Shown: positions 1-10,600 of the stretch, piece by piece | Position numbering within the stretch: the stretch's first letter is position 1 | Layout: every line of letters starts with the position of its first letter | Source: a virus | Virus record (IMG/VR): IMGVR_UViG_3300002835_000194 | Span: 1 to 60,842 of that record | Direction: 5' to 3' (one strand) | Length of the DNA: 60,842 nucleotides | Program-made: the position numbers and the translations under genes | The notes under the pieces: generated by a model | Databases searched by the model: none | Seen by the model: only the letters and a program-made list of their open reading frames with translations | Told to the model about the DNA's origin: nothing

Positions 1-1416
1 AGAGAAAAAGCGACCAAAGCAAAAGAAGGTGGAATCCCTGACAAATATGAAATTGTATTTCCTACTGATGCCAGCGACAAAGTAGGATTAGAACCAACAC
101 AAAATATCACTATTGACAAAGCATCTGCCCCACCGACGATTATTAGCGAACAAAATATAGGATCTAAATCTCAAGAGCCTTCAAATTATGGCTTCGGGCC
201 GTTAGGGGACAGTAAAAACTCAATGGGATTTCAACCTACGTCTGGCGGCAATTATGTTAGTAAATTAGAAGGCGATGTTCGAGACGAAAAGACCGGATTA
301 GTGCAACGAAACAAAATGACCATTGATCCTAAGATCCGAGAATTTAGATTTGCTCAAGGACAAACACTAACAGAAATCATAACCCAATGCGTGTTGAGTA
401 GTGATTATGCCAAGCGTGCCATAGATGCAAAATATCTTGATGAAACAGGACACATTAATTGGTTTAGGATAGATGCTCAGATACAGTTGTTAGATTTTGA
501 TATTAAAAGAAATGATTATGCCAAGAGAATAATTTATAGATTAATACCATTTAAAGTACATAGTAGCATATTTAAAAGCCCTACTGCGGCTCCTCCAGGA
601 TTTCAAGAACTTCAAAAAATTATCGCCAAACAATACAATTACATCTATACTGGATTGAACAACGATCTATTAAAATTTGATATTGATATTGATAATATGT
701 TTTACACAGGAAGACCGATTTCTCCTCCGAGTGAAACAGCTAATAATCAAAATAGAGATCTGAATGATGCTTCTAAAGATCCTAAAAAAACAACAGAGCT
801 ACAGGAAGGTGCTGCGCCCGGAGGCGTATCTAATACCGCCGGTGCTAAACCAGTTAAGCCTGACCCCGATGCTGGCCTGCCTCCGGCTGTTGGCGGATCT
901 AATGATATATCTACCGAGCGACGAGTAGCGGATGCTTTTCAAAATGCTTTCTTAAAAAACAGCGCAGACTTAATAAATTTAAACATAGAAATATTAGGAG
1001 ATCCTTATTGGTTAGTGGATACAGGATTGGGAAATTATATCGCAGACAAAGGACCAAATAGTCAAACTAATTCTGATTTAACGATGAATTATGAAGGCAG
1101 CGATGTATATGTATACATAACTTTTAGAACACCTATAGAACCTAATTTAGGAACAACTGGACAGGGCGGTCTTTATAATTTTCCTAAAGGAGAAATAGTC
1201 AGTCCGTTCAGTGGAATCTATAAAGTCACTAAATGCGACAACAAATTCAGCGGTGGAATTTTCACACAAACTATAAGATGTATTAGAATGACAGGACAAC
1301 CTCAAGATTACGTTGGTAAAGAAAGTATTGTTAAAACACAGACTCTGTTGTACAAAGAACCAGAGACTGAGAAAAAAGATCCCACTACATTTATATATGG
1401 ATCGGAAGGTGAATAA
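1..1416 (+). CDS. Virion structural protein, probable baseplate component (5'-truncated)
   Basis: The reading frame is open from the first base of the window. The 74 codons before the first ATG at 223 contain no stop and read as ordinary protein, so the true start lies upstream and at least 471 residues are visible. The middle (roughly residues 230-310) is a low-complexity Pro/Ala/Gly/Asp linker between two folded parts. The C-terminal part has the pattern SPFSGIYKVTKCDNKFSGG followed by a beta-strand, of a kind common in tail and baseplate proteins. The stop overlaps the ATG of the gp5-like hub by one base, so the two are translationally coupled. No enzyme motif was seen. The function is inferred from position next to the hub; it could equally be called a tail or hub-associated protein. 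Confidence 0.8.
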   Translation, partial: REKATKAKEGGIPDKYEIVFPTDASDKVGLEPTQNITIDKASAPPTIISEQNIGSKSQEPSNYGFGPLGDSKNSMGFQPTSGGNYVSKLEGDVRDEKTGLVQRNKMTIDPKIREFRFAQGQTLTEIITQCVLSSDYAKRAIDAKYLDETGHINWFRIDAQIQLLDFDIKRNDYAKRIIYRLIPFKVHSSIFKSPTAAPPGFQELQKIIAKQYNYIYTGLNNDLLKFDIDIDNMFYTGRPISPPSETANNQNRDLNDASKDPKKTTELQEGAAPGGVSNTAGAKPVKPDPDAGLPPAVGGSNDISTERRVADAFQNAFLKNSADLINLNIEILGDPYWLVDTGLGNYIADKGPNSQTNSDLTMNYEGSDVYVYITFRTPIEPNLGTTGQGGLYNFPKGEIVSPFSGIYKVTKCDNKFSGGIFTQTIRCIRMTGQPQDYVGKESIVKTQTLLYKEPETEKKDPTTFIYGSEGE

Positions 1417-3683
1417 TGCCTAGAGAAACTAGACAGTCAGCTGCACCAGCAGCAAGAAAAAACATAGGCCCTGGACCTTTTTTAGCCAAGGTAGTAGGAC
1501 ATCTCGATCCTTCGTTTATGGGAGGATTGCAAGTTACTCTTTTAAGAAGAGACGGTAACTTAATAGGTGATGCTAACCAAACATATTCAGTACATTTTGC
1601 TACTCCGTTTTACGGAAGCACCGCCTACGAATTTATGGGAGCAAATAAAACCGATTTTAATGACACACAAAAATCATACGGAATGTGGTTTGTTCCTCCA
1701 GACGTTGGAGTAACTGTAATTTGTTTCTTCATTAACGGAGATCCTGCACAGGGGTATTGGATGGGTTGTATTCCTAGCAGATTCATGAACCATATGGTTC
1801 CTGCTATCGGAGCATCCACTGACGTTGAACTTACTGATGCAGATAAAGCAAGATTTAATACTACCCAACCTTTGCCTGTAGGCGAAGTTAATCGATTGGC
1901 TAATACGTTAGATACCAATATGCAAATCGATAAGGTTAAAAAACCAGTGCATCCAATAGTTGAACGATTCTTAGAACAGGGATTATTAGAAGATGATGTG
2001 AGAGGTCCTGCGCAGAGTACTCCTAGAAGAAATGTTCCTAACATGGTTTTTGGAATTTCCACTCCCGGACCATTAGATCGCAGAGACGGAGCGATAAGAA
2101 AATCTATAGGTTTAAAACAGAGCCAAACACCTAGTCCTGTTCCGGTAAGTAGATTAGGTGGCACCCAATTAGTTTTCGATGATGGAGACGACCAATTACA
2201 AAGGAAAAAACCCGCTGGGCAAGGCCCTAGAGAATATGCGGACACACTGGCAGGAGAAAAAGGAGATCCCACGATCCCTGCTAATGAATATTTTCGAGTC
2301 AGAACAAGAACTGGGCATCAGATCCTTTTACACAATACTGAAGACTTAATCTATATTGCTAATTCAAAAGGAACGACTTGGGTAGAACTTACTAGCAATG
2401 GCAAAATAGATATCTATGCTGAAGACAGTGTAAGTGTTCATACAAAAAACGATTTTAATTTTTATGCCGATAGAGATTTTAATTTAGAGTGTGGAAGGAA
2501 TGTTAATATAAAAGCCAAAGGTCGCTTTAACGGAGATTTTTTACAAAATATACATTTAAGATCTGGACTGGACATGAAGGTATTTGTAGCTGAATCGTTA
2601 GACTATAAAATTGGTACAGACACAAAATTCACCACAGGAAATAATTTTGATCTAGCTGTTGGAGGTAGTGCAAAATTAACTGCGCTAGGCACCACTGACA
2701 TATATTCTTCTTCAAGTCTTAAAGTTACCTCTGGAGCTACTATAGATGTTGGGGCATCGGGAAAAATCGTTATTTCTGGTTCTAGAGTAGATATTAATGG
2801 ACCTAAAGCTGCTACCGCTGCCCAAGCAACATCAGCAGCTACAGCCCCACCACTTAGTACCCACGACAATATTGCTACTGCGGTCGGTGATTGGGCAAAA
2901 ACAAAATATCAATCAGGAAAGATCCCTAGCATTATGAAAAGGATACCTATGCACGAACCTTGGGCACTGCACGAAAGTAATGCGCCCGAACAGGTTAATC
3001 CGCCTGCCACTGATAGAGACGACGGCGGAGATTTACCTACCGAGCATCAGTCTACTACAGCAGCCAGCCAAGTATCTGCTTCCGCTGCTCACGTAGCAGA
3101 AATTAATGATTACGATGCAGTTAAACCAGATCCAACTACTGGCAAAGCTTCATTCCCTGACAAGATCGATATCCCTCCAGGCGGTGTAAATCTAACTGCT
3201 GATTTCTTTGCCCCTAGCAAATACGGAAAACGTACAGCTGATAATCTAAATACTCTAGACCCCACAGTGAGGGTAGTATTTGCCAAAGCAATAAAAGCAT
3301 TCATACAGCAATATTTTAAAGATGGCTGGGATATGAGTGTATCAGAATGTCTTCGTCCTTTAGAAAGAAGTAAGGCACTATATGAAGCATTTAAAGCGGG
3401 TACCGGTCCTCAAGCAGCAAGTCCGGGTAATAGCTGGCACAATTACGGAGCAGCAGCAGATATCTTAATTTACAAGGATGGTAAGTGGGATTCGTTGAAT
3501 AAACTTGGTGCCTATACTGGTTTCGCCCAACAGTTTTTACGACAACAAGGTATTCATAATAATGCTGGCGCTAACGATAGCGGTCACTTTGTCCCAGTTC
3601 AAATGCCTGTGGGTGTACCGTCCGCTGTTAAAAACGGATCGATTAAAATTTCGCAAATTATGTCCGGCGAAAAGAAAGTTTAA
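1416..3683 (+). CDS. gp5: Baseplate hub / tail spike (gp5-like) with C-terminal M15-type peptidase domain
   Basis: 755 residues. The N-terminus (about 15-130) is the OB-fold of the gp5/VgrG family: AKVVGHLDPSFMGGLQVTLL, and later the glycine-rich GVTVICFFINGDPAQGYWMG. Residues about 295-465 are a run of short alternating repeats (for example NGKIDIYAEDSVSVHTKNDF) typical of the trimeric beta-helix needle. After a Pro/Ala linker the C-terminal 150 residues contain SWHNYGAAADI (His675, Asp682) and SGHF (His724). This matches the HxxGxAxD plus HF zinc-ligand signature of M15 D,D-/L,D-peptidases. T4 gp5 (575 residues) carries a lysozyme between OB fold and helix; nothing like that is visible here. 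The likely role is membrane puncture and local peptidoglycan cleavage by peptide hydrolysis rather than glycan cleavage. Confidence 0.9.
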   Translation: MPRETRQSAAPAARKNIGPGPFLAKVVGHLDPSFMGGLQVTLLRRDGNLIGDANQTYSVHFATPFYGSTAYEFMGANKTDFNDTQKSYGMWFVPPDVGVTVICFFINGDPAQGYWMGCIPSRFMNHMVPAIGASTDVELTDADKARFNTTQPLPVGEVNRLANTLDTNMQIDKVKKPVHPIVERFLEQGLLEDDVRGPAQSTPRRNVPNMVFGISTPGPLDRRDGAIRKSIGLKQSQTPSPVPVSRLGGTQLVFDDGDDQLQRKKPAGQGPREYADTLAGEKGDPTIPANEYFRVRTRTGHQILLHNTEDLIYIANSKGTTWVELTSNGKIDIYAEDSVSVHTKNDFNFYADRDFNLECGRNVNIKAKGRFNGDFLQNIHLRSGLDMKVFVAESLDYKIGTDTKFTTGNNFDLAVGGSAKLTALGTTDIYSSSSLKVTSGATIDVGASGKIVISGSRVDINGPKAATAAQATSAATAPPLSTHDNIATAVGDWAKTKYQSGKIPSIMKRIPMHEPWALHESNAPEQVNPPATDRDDGGDLPTEHQSTTAASQVSASAAHVAEINDYDAVKPDPTTGKASFPDKIDIPPGGVNLTADFFAPSKYGKRTADNLNTLDPTVRVVFAKAIKAFIQQYFKDGWDMSVSECLRPLERSKALYEAFKAGTGPQAASPGNSWHNYGAAADILIYKDGKWDSLNKLGAYTGFAQQFLRQQGIHNNAGANDSGHFVPVQMPVGVPSAVKNGSIKISQIMSGEKKV

Positions 3684-3697
3684 GAGAGAGATAAAAA

Positions 3698-4135
3698 ATG
3701 GCAAAATTATATAACAATCAAACAGTGGCCAAAAATAAGGCCAGTGTAGGGGATCAAAATACTGGTTCTTTTACCTATAAAGGATTCAGCTCTCTTGAAT
3801 CAAAACGAGGATTTAAACTATACGACATAGATTTAGTAAAACAAGATATCATTAATCACTTTTATATAAGAAAAGGCGAGAAATTAGAAAACCCAGAATT
3901 TGGTACCATAATCTGGGATATGTTGTTTGAAAATTTTACAGATGAAGTTAAACGATTAATTTCTGAAGATGTAGAAACTATTATAAATTATGACCCAAGG
4001 ATAGCTATTAATTCTATTCTAGTAGACACTACAGATCAGGGAATAAGGATAGAAGCAGATATTGTTTATATTCCTTTTAACATCAATGAAAGAATGACTT
4101 TTGAGTTTGATAAAAACAATTCTATCATTAACTGA
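3698..4135 (+). CDS. gp25: Baseplate wedge subunit gp25
   Basis: 145 residues, against 132 in T4 gp25. The gp25/GPW family core is clear: FYIRKGEKLENPEFGTIIWD, then a helix (EDVETII) and NYDPRIAINSILV, ending in amphipathic strands. Family members form the wedge core that connects sheath start to baseplate; the old label of lysozyme for this family is not supported by catalytic residues here. An AGAGAGA ribosome site lies about 7 bases before the ATG. It sits between the hub and gp6, the usual neighbourhood in T4-like marine phages. Confidence 0.92.
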   Translation: MAKLYNNQTVAKNKASVGDQNTGSFTYKGFSSLESKRGFKLYDIDLVKQDIINHFYIRKGEKLENPEFGTIIWDMLFENFTDEVKRLISEDVETIINYDPRIAINSILVDTTDQGIRIEADIVYIPFNINERMTFEFDKNNSIIN

Positions 4136-4151
4136 CTAGTTAACTTTTTCG

Positions 4152-4159
4152 GGTAAATA
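4152..4159 (+). promoter_or_regulatory. Weak candidate T4-type late promoter
   Basis: GGTAAATA lies about 20 bases before the gp6 start in the only sizeable gap of the baseplate block (44 bases). It matches the T4 late consensus TATAAATA at six of eight positions. In AT-rich DNA such a match is common by chance, so this is tentative and rests mainly on position. Confidence 0.25.
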
Positions 4160-4179
4160 TTGATATATGGGACTTTAAG

Positions 4180-7100
4180 ATGTCAGTTACGCTAAGACAA
4201 ACAAATTTAATTTTAAATCAAGACTGGAAAACTATCTATCAGACTTTTCAAAATGCTGATTTTACCAGCTATGATTTTGAAAATCTGAGAAGGGTAATGA
4301 TTACCTATCTAAGGGAAAACTACCCCGAAGATTTCAATGACTATATCGAAAGTTCCGAATATCTTGCGCTAATAGATGCAATAGCATTTATAGGCCAAAG
4401 TCTAGCGTTTCGTATAGATTTAGCAAGCAGAGAAAATTTTTTAGAATTAGCCGAGAAAAAAGAAAGTGTTCTTCGACTAGCTAGAATGTTGAGCTATAAT
4501 GCTAAAAGAAATGTTCCTGCGCAAGGATTATTGAAATTTGACACAGTAAGCACAACAGAAGATCTATTAGACAGCAACGGAAGAAATCTACAATCTCAAA
4601 CGATTATATGGAATGACCCGACGAATATTAATTGGCTAGAACAGTTTATTTTAGTATTAAATTCTGCGATGAGCGACAACACAGAATTTGGCCGAAGCCA
4701 AGGACAGGCCACTATACAGAATATCCCGACTGAGCAGTATAGATTTAGAACCACTTCAGCTGATGTACCTATCTTTACATTCTCTAAAACTGTAGCCGGT
4801 CGTTCAATGGCCTTTGAGATTCTAAGTACTTCTTTCGCAAACAGCGAATCTATATATGAAGAAGCCCCGGTTCCTGGTAATCAGTTTGGTTTTGTATATA
4901 GAAATGATAGTAGAGGTGCAGCTAGTCCTAATACAGGATTCTTCGCATTGTTTAAACAGGGTAGTTTAGAATTAGCTGATTTTTCAATCACCGCACCCAC
5001 TACTAATGAAAAAATCAGTGTGGACAGCGAAAACGTAAACAACGACGATGTATGGTTGTTTAAATTAAACAGCGATGGTACTCCCTTGGAACAATGGACA
5101 AAAGTATCTTCTCTTTCCGGAAGTAATATAGCTTATAATAGTGCAGTAAATGATGTAAGAAATATATTTTCGATCGTAACAAAAAATAATGATCAGATTG
5201 ATTTAATTTTTGGCGACGGTGTATACGGAAATTTACCGAAAGGTACATTTAGAATTTTTTATAGAATCAGTAACGGGTTAACTTACGCAATAACTCCTCC
5301 AGAAATGCGAGGGATAAATGTATCAATTCCTTATAGAAATAAGCAAGGAGTCGAGCATACCTTAACAGTATCGATGAGTTTAAAATCTACAGTAAGCTCT
5401 GCCTCAGCGGCCGAAGATGTAGATACCATAAGAAATAATGCACCGGCGTTGTACTACACTCAAAATAGAATGATAACCGGAGAAGATTACAACTTAGCAC
5501 CGTTAAGCGCATCACAGGACATCATAAAAGTCAAAGCAGTTAATAGAACTTCTAGCGGAGTTTCTAGAAATTTTGATATCATCGACGCCAGCGGAAAGTA
5601 TAGCTCTGTTAATGTATTTGCTAGTGACGGATACATTTATAAACAAGATATCGAAAGGACTTTAACTTTTAAATTTTCTAATAGATTAGAAGTAGTTAAT
5701 TTTATAAGAAACAGTATTGAACCAATTTTTAATGATACAGATGTCTATAATTTTTATTTTTCAAAATTTACAAAAATCACTTTTTCAGATACCTTAACTG
5801 AATGGACGCAGCTAACCAGTGATATAAACAATAGCACAGGTTACTTTAAAAATAAAGAAGACGGTACTAAATTTAAGATAGGATCTTATACTAGCAATAC
5901 TTTAAAATATGCCAAAGTAGATAGTTTAATAAAATTTGTTGTGCCAGCATCTACAGTAGTAGGAAAGAAATACGTGTTTTTTGAGAACAAGATGGTGCTT
6001 GTTGATAACGAAGCTGAAGACACAGATTATAAAAGTTATATTTGGACCAAAATAATTAAAGCAGCAGGCGACGGTACAAATGCTGATCGCGGAGCGTTAC
6101 CGAACGGCAGAGGTCCAATAGAATTCAACGATATAATTCCAACTGGTGCGATTGCTTCTAGAATAATTCCTAGATTTGTAACCAATCTTTCCTCTCCGTT
6201 AGAAAATGAAATCGTAAATCTAATGACTAACGGATTAAATTTTGGATTGAGATACGATCAAATAGAATCAGCATGGAAAATTATTTCTGCAGCTAATCTT
6301 AATACTTTATCTGAATTTTCTTTAGGTAAAGCAGGAGACACTACTAGCAGTTCTCTAGATGCATCGTGGATTATGTCTTTCGTAAAAGAAGGCAGCACAT
6401 ACATCATTACTATCAGAGGCTTAGATTATATTTTTGGTTCTAGAAGCCAGAACAGATTCTATTTAGATACTAATCAAAAGACTTTTGATAGTACTACCGG
6501 AAAGACAATCAAAGACAAAGTGGTAGTTTTAAGCATCAATACAGACAGTACAGGTATTACTTCGTTGAAAAGAGACATAGACCTCGAGGTGTCGGATACT
6601 ATTCGATACGACGACGGATACCAAGCCCCTGATCAAATTAAAATTAAATTCTCAGACAACGACGACGATGGAGTAATAGATGATCCTGATTCTTTTGAAG
6701 CGATTGCAGGAGAAAATTCAGATAATTTCTTATTTTTCAAAGAAGTAGTAGACGAGTCAGGAAATCAAGTTTTTCAGTTTATAGACACAACGGAAGAATC
6801 AATACTGGTAAGATCCAATGAAGCGAACGAAAACCCAGATGATTATGATGTCGGGCAACTGGTATATTTTTCATCTAGCAGCGAGAATGTAGTAAAAAGA
6901 GTAGTAAGCACTAGTTCAAACAGCAGAATTTGGCAAGTAGAACCTTCTTATATAGGAGTAGTCGGAGTCGACCATCTTAAGTTTCAGTATATACACAATG
7001 CAAATGTTGATAGAAGAATAGACCCAAGCGCCAGTAATATTATAGACGTCTATCTATTAACTAGATCATACGATACTGATTTCAGAAATTATCTAGCAGG

Positions 7101-7611
7101 TGCTGTTTCTAAACCAGAACCTCCATCGAGTGAAAGTCTTAGAATTAGTTTTGGATCTAACCTAAATGCAATTAAGTCAATCAGTGACGAGATAATATAT
7201 CATCCTGTTAATTACAAAGTTTTATTTGGTTCAACTGCTGATACAAAGTTTCAGGCGATATTTAAAGTAGTTAAAAATGATGTACGATCGGTCAATGACA
7301 ATGATTTGAAAGTTAGAATTATAAGTGCTATTAATGAATTTTTTGATGTTAATAATTGGGATTTCGGTGATAGATTTTATCTGGGAGAATTGATAACATA
7401 CATAACAAATACTGTAGCACCGGACGTTAGTAATTTGGTCATATTACCTAAACAGTCTACACAGGTGTTTGGAAGTTTGTTTGAAATACAAAGTAGATCA
7501 GATGAAATTTTTGTCAGCGGCGCAACAGTTGATGATATAGAAATAGTATCCAGTATCAATGCAGTAGAATTAAGAGCATCGCCGAATGCAATTGTTAATA
7601 ATACAAATTAA
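4180..7611 (+). CDS. gp6: Baseplate wedge subunit gp6, enlarged
   Basis: 1143 residues, against 660 in T4 gp6. The N-terminal region contains YLRENYPEDFNDYIESSEYLA and the helix-rich LASRENFLELAEKKESVLRLARMLSYNAKRNVPAQG segment typical of marine T4-like gp6. The middle has NDQIDLIFGDGVYGNLPKGT, the FGDGxxG signature of the Baseplate_J/gp6 fold, followed by NAPALYYTQNRMITGEDY. The C-terminal part (INEFFDVNNWDFGDRFYLGEL) matches the usual end of the J-like fold. The extra length lies between about residues 480 and 960. It includes an acidic Asp-rich stretch (FSDNDDDGVIDDPDSF, residues about 825-840) that resembles a calcium-binding loop. The product forms the dimeric wedge ring of the baseplate. 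Confidence 0.9.
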   Translation: MSVTLRQTNLILNQDWKTIYQTFQNADFTSYDFENLRRVMITYLRENYPEDFNDYIESSEYLALIDAIAFIGQSLAFRIDLASRENFLELAEKKESVLRLARMLSYNAKRNVPAQGLLKFDTVSTTEDLLDSNGRNLQSQTIIWNDPTNINWLEQFILVLNSAMSDNTEFGRSQGQATIQNIPTEQYRFRTTSADVPIFTFSKTVAGRSMAFEILSTSFANSESIYEEAPVPGNQFGFVYRNDSRGAASPNTGFFALFKQGSLELADFSITAPTTNEKISVDSENVNNDDVWLFKLNSDGTPLEQWTKVSSLSGSNIAYNSAVNDVRNIFSIVTKNNDQIDLIFGDGVYGNLPKGTFRIFYRISNGLTYAITPPEMRGINVSIPYRNKQGVEHTLTVSMSLKSTVSSASAAEDVDTIRNNAPALYYTQNRMITGEDYNLAPLSASQDIIKVKAVNRTSSGVSRNFDIIDASGKYSSVNVFASDGYIYKQDIERTLTFKFSNRLEVVNFIRNSIEPIFNDTDVYNFYFSKFTKITFSDTLTEWTQLTSDINNSTGYFKNKEDGTKFKIGSYTSNTLKYAKVDSLIKFVVPASTVVGKKYVFFENKMVLVDNEAEDTDYKSYIWTKIIKAAGDGTNADRGALPNGRGPIEFNDIIPTGAIASRIIPRFVTNLSSPLENEIVNLMTNGLNFGLRYDQIESAWKIISAANLNTLSEFSLGKAGDTTSSSLDASWIMSFVKEGSTYIITIRGLDYIFGSRSQNRFYLDTNQKTFDSTTGKTIKDKVVVLSINTDSTGITSLKRDIDLEVSDTIRYDDGYQAPDQIKIKFSDNDDDGVIDDPDSFEAIAGENSDNFLFFKEVVDESGNQVFQFIDTTEESILVRSNEANENPDDYDVGQLVYFSSSSENVVKRVVSTSSNSRIWQVEPSYIGVVGVDHLKFQYIHNANVDRRIDPSASNIIDVYLLTRSYDTDFRNYLAGAVSKPEPPSSESLRISFGSNLNAIKSISDEIIYHPVNYKVLFGSTADTKFQAIFKVVKNDVRSVNDNDLKVRIISAINEFFDVNNWDFGDRFYLGELITYITNTVAPDVSNLVILPKQSTQVFGSLFEIQSRSDEIFVSGATVDDIEIVSSINAVELRASPNAIVNNTN

Positions 7612-7622
7612 GGTAGAATTTA

Positions 7623-10600
7623 ATGAGTAAAAATGTTTTTCCCGATAGCCAGTTACCTATCAGAAGATCTGTAGAACTTTTACCGACGGTATTTCAAACC
7701 GACTCGAATGCAAAGTTTTTAGGTGCAGTTTTAGATCCTCTAATTCAGCCAGGAACTTTACAAAAAACAGTGGGTTACGTAGGCAGAAGGTTTGGAAAAA
7801 CTTATAACGGTAAGGACATATATTTAGACAGTGATCAAACTCTAAGATCTAGATATCAGCTAGAACCGGGCGTAGTCATAAGAAAAAATTCTACTATTGA
7901 GAAATTTTACGATTATATTGATTTAAAAAATCAAATCAAGTTTTTTAATAACAATGTTGAGAAAGATAATTTAATTACTGAATCAGATCATTATTCTTGG
8001 AACCCTCCGATCGACTGGGACAAGTTTATAAATTACAGAGAATATTACTGGGTACCAAGTGGCCCTCCTAGTTTAAAGATACTAGGACAATCTCAAAATA
8101 TTGTTAGTACATACAAAGTAAAACAAGGATTAGGTGAAAATTGGGTATTTACACCTGACGGCTTGACAAATAATCCAACCATCGCTCTATATAGGGGCCA
8201 AACCTACAATTTTAATGTTTCCTTGCCCGGCGAAGGATTTTCTATAAGAACTAATTATGATACCGGTTCATTAATTTACAATCCCACGCTTTCATACAAT
8301 GCTAATCAATTAGCTGTATATGATGGAAAACTTTGGAAGGCTAAAACTTTTATATCTCCTGCTGACGGTAGCAGTATAACTTTTGAATCTCAAGATTGGG
8401 AATACATAGAAGATGTATCAAACGACAGTATATTTGATTACAATGATGGAGTTACCAATAACAATACAGAAATAGGCACAGTTACATTTACTGTACCCCT
8501 TAATGCTCCGGATGTTTTGTTCTATCAAAGCACAGTTCACCCTAACAGATTCGGAAGATTTATAATATCAAATGCAGATACCGCAACAAAAATTAATGTT
8601 ACTAAAGAAATAATAGGTAAAAAAACCTACAAAAGCAGTAACGGAATTGAATTTTCCAATGGCATGGTTGTTGAATTTATCGGACAAGTTGTGCCTGAAA
8701 AATATTCAAGAGACACATGGTTAGTTGAGGGAGTAGGGTCAGCTATTACTTTGACAAAGTTTACTGATTTAATAGTACCGGTATTGTCGACCAAAGTTCC
8801 TGAAGTTCTTTTTGATAATTCCGGATTTGATGCAGATCCTTTTGATGATGCCAGCGAATATCCAGGAGATAAAGATTATATTACTATTAATCGATCTAGT
8901 CCTGACCTTAATCCGTGGAGCAGATATAACAGATGGTTTCACAGATCAGTATTAGACTATTCTCACAAAGCTAACGGATCTGATTTTGATTCAGTGGAAA
9001 CATTTAGAGCTAAAAGACCGATTATTGAGTTTCACGCAGGATTGCAATTAATTAATCATGGTAAAATAGCAAAACAAACAGTAGATTACATTGATACATT
9101 TACTGATGATATTTTTTCAAAAATCGAAGGCAGCAAAGGTTACAACATCGATGGTGAAGACCTTTTCGAAGGAGCTCGAATTTTAGTCATTGCTGACAAA
9201 GATTCTCTAGCTAACAATAAAATTTATAAAGTTGAATTTATTCAACACCCAGATCCACTAACAGGACAAAGAAGAAAACAAATTAGTCTAAGAGAAACCG
9301 AAGATACGATTTCTAATTTCGGAGAATCGATTCTTGTAAGTCGCGGTACCGAAAATAAAGGAAAAATGTTCTTTTATAACGGAACTGCTTGGAAGAGTTG
9401 TCAAGATAAAATTTCTGTTCAGCAGGCTCCGTTATTTGATATCTTCAATGAAAATGAAGAAAGTCTTTCTGATCAAACAGTCTACGAAACTTCGTCTTTC
9501 ACAGGATCGAAAATTTTAAGTTATGCAGCAGGAAACGGCCCAACTGATACAGAATTGGGATTTTCTATTTCTTATTTGAATATCAATAATGTGGGAGATA
9601 TAGAATTTGATTTCAATTGGGATCTGGAAAATTTCTCATACTATATTCAAAGAGAAAAATTTACAAAAAATATTAATACCGGATTTTTAAGAAATAATTT
9701 AACCGGAGAATATCATAACTGTTGGATAAAAACTGATAAAGATATTTTACAACCAATTATTGATAGTAAAGTTGTCGAAGAAAATTCAAACAACATTACC
9801 TTTAACACAGTAAACTGGTCTGATCTAGATACCAAAAATTACAAAATAATTTTTTATATAAACGGAAAAAAAGTTTCTAAAGATAAGGTTAACACATCTT
9901 CTGGAATTTCTAATAACGGTAAATTTGTTTTTGTAGACACATTAAATCAAAATGATGTTGTAAGTTTAAAATTATACAGTAATATAGTTCCGGAAGAAGG
10001 ATACTATGAAATTCCTATAGGTCTAGAAAAAAATCCGTTAAATCAAGATCTTAAAAAATTTACATTGGGGCAGGCAGTTGATCATTTATCAACAGCCATA
10101 GAAGTAGATGAAAGAGTAGTTGGAGATTATCCCGGAGCAAATAATTTAAGAGATCTAAATGATTTTCAAAACAAAGCAAGAAGATTTGTTAAACACTCGG
10201 GAATCGCACCTTTATCTATAGCACTATTATGCGATAAAAAACTTAATCTTATTAAATCTATAGAATATTGTCAGCAATCTTATTCGGAATTTAAAAATAA
10301 ATTTATTGAATTCATATCCGATAATGTTTATAATGATGATCCTGCCGAATTCGTAGATCAGATAATTTCTGATATGGGTAGAACTAAGACGTCAAATAGT
10401 CCGTTCGTAGAATCGGATATGATAGGATCGGGCGCATATACAGAAATTAGATATACAGTAGATGATCCTGGTATAAAAACCTACACACTGTCAACACCTT
10501 TTGATTTAGAAACTGCTAGTAGAAAGGCAGTGTATGTGTACATAAATGGTCAACAAAAAGTTGTAGAGAAAGATTATTATTTTAATAAATCTTTTTCTTT

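Noticed and set aside
1625-2272. A 215-residue minus-strand frame
   Set aside because: It lies wholly inside the gp5-like hub gene, whose protein has family motifs across this stretch; the minus product has no recognisable pattern.
3505-3714. A 69-residue plus-strand frame across the end of the hub gene
   Set aside because: It overlaps the M15 peptidase motif in another frame and has no ribosome site.
3698-4135. gp25 as a lysozyme
   Set aside because: This old family label is not backed by catalytic residues; the wedge role is accepted.
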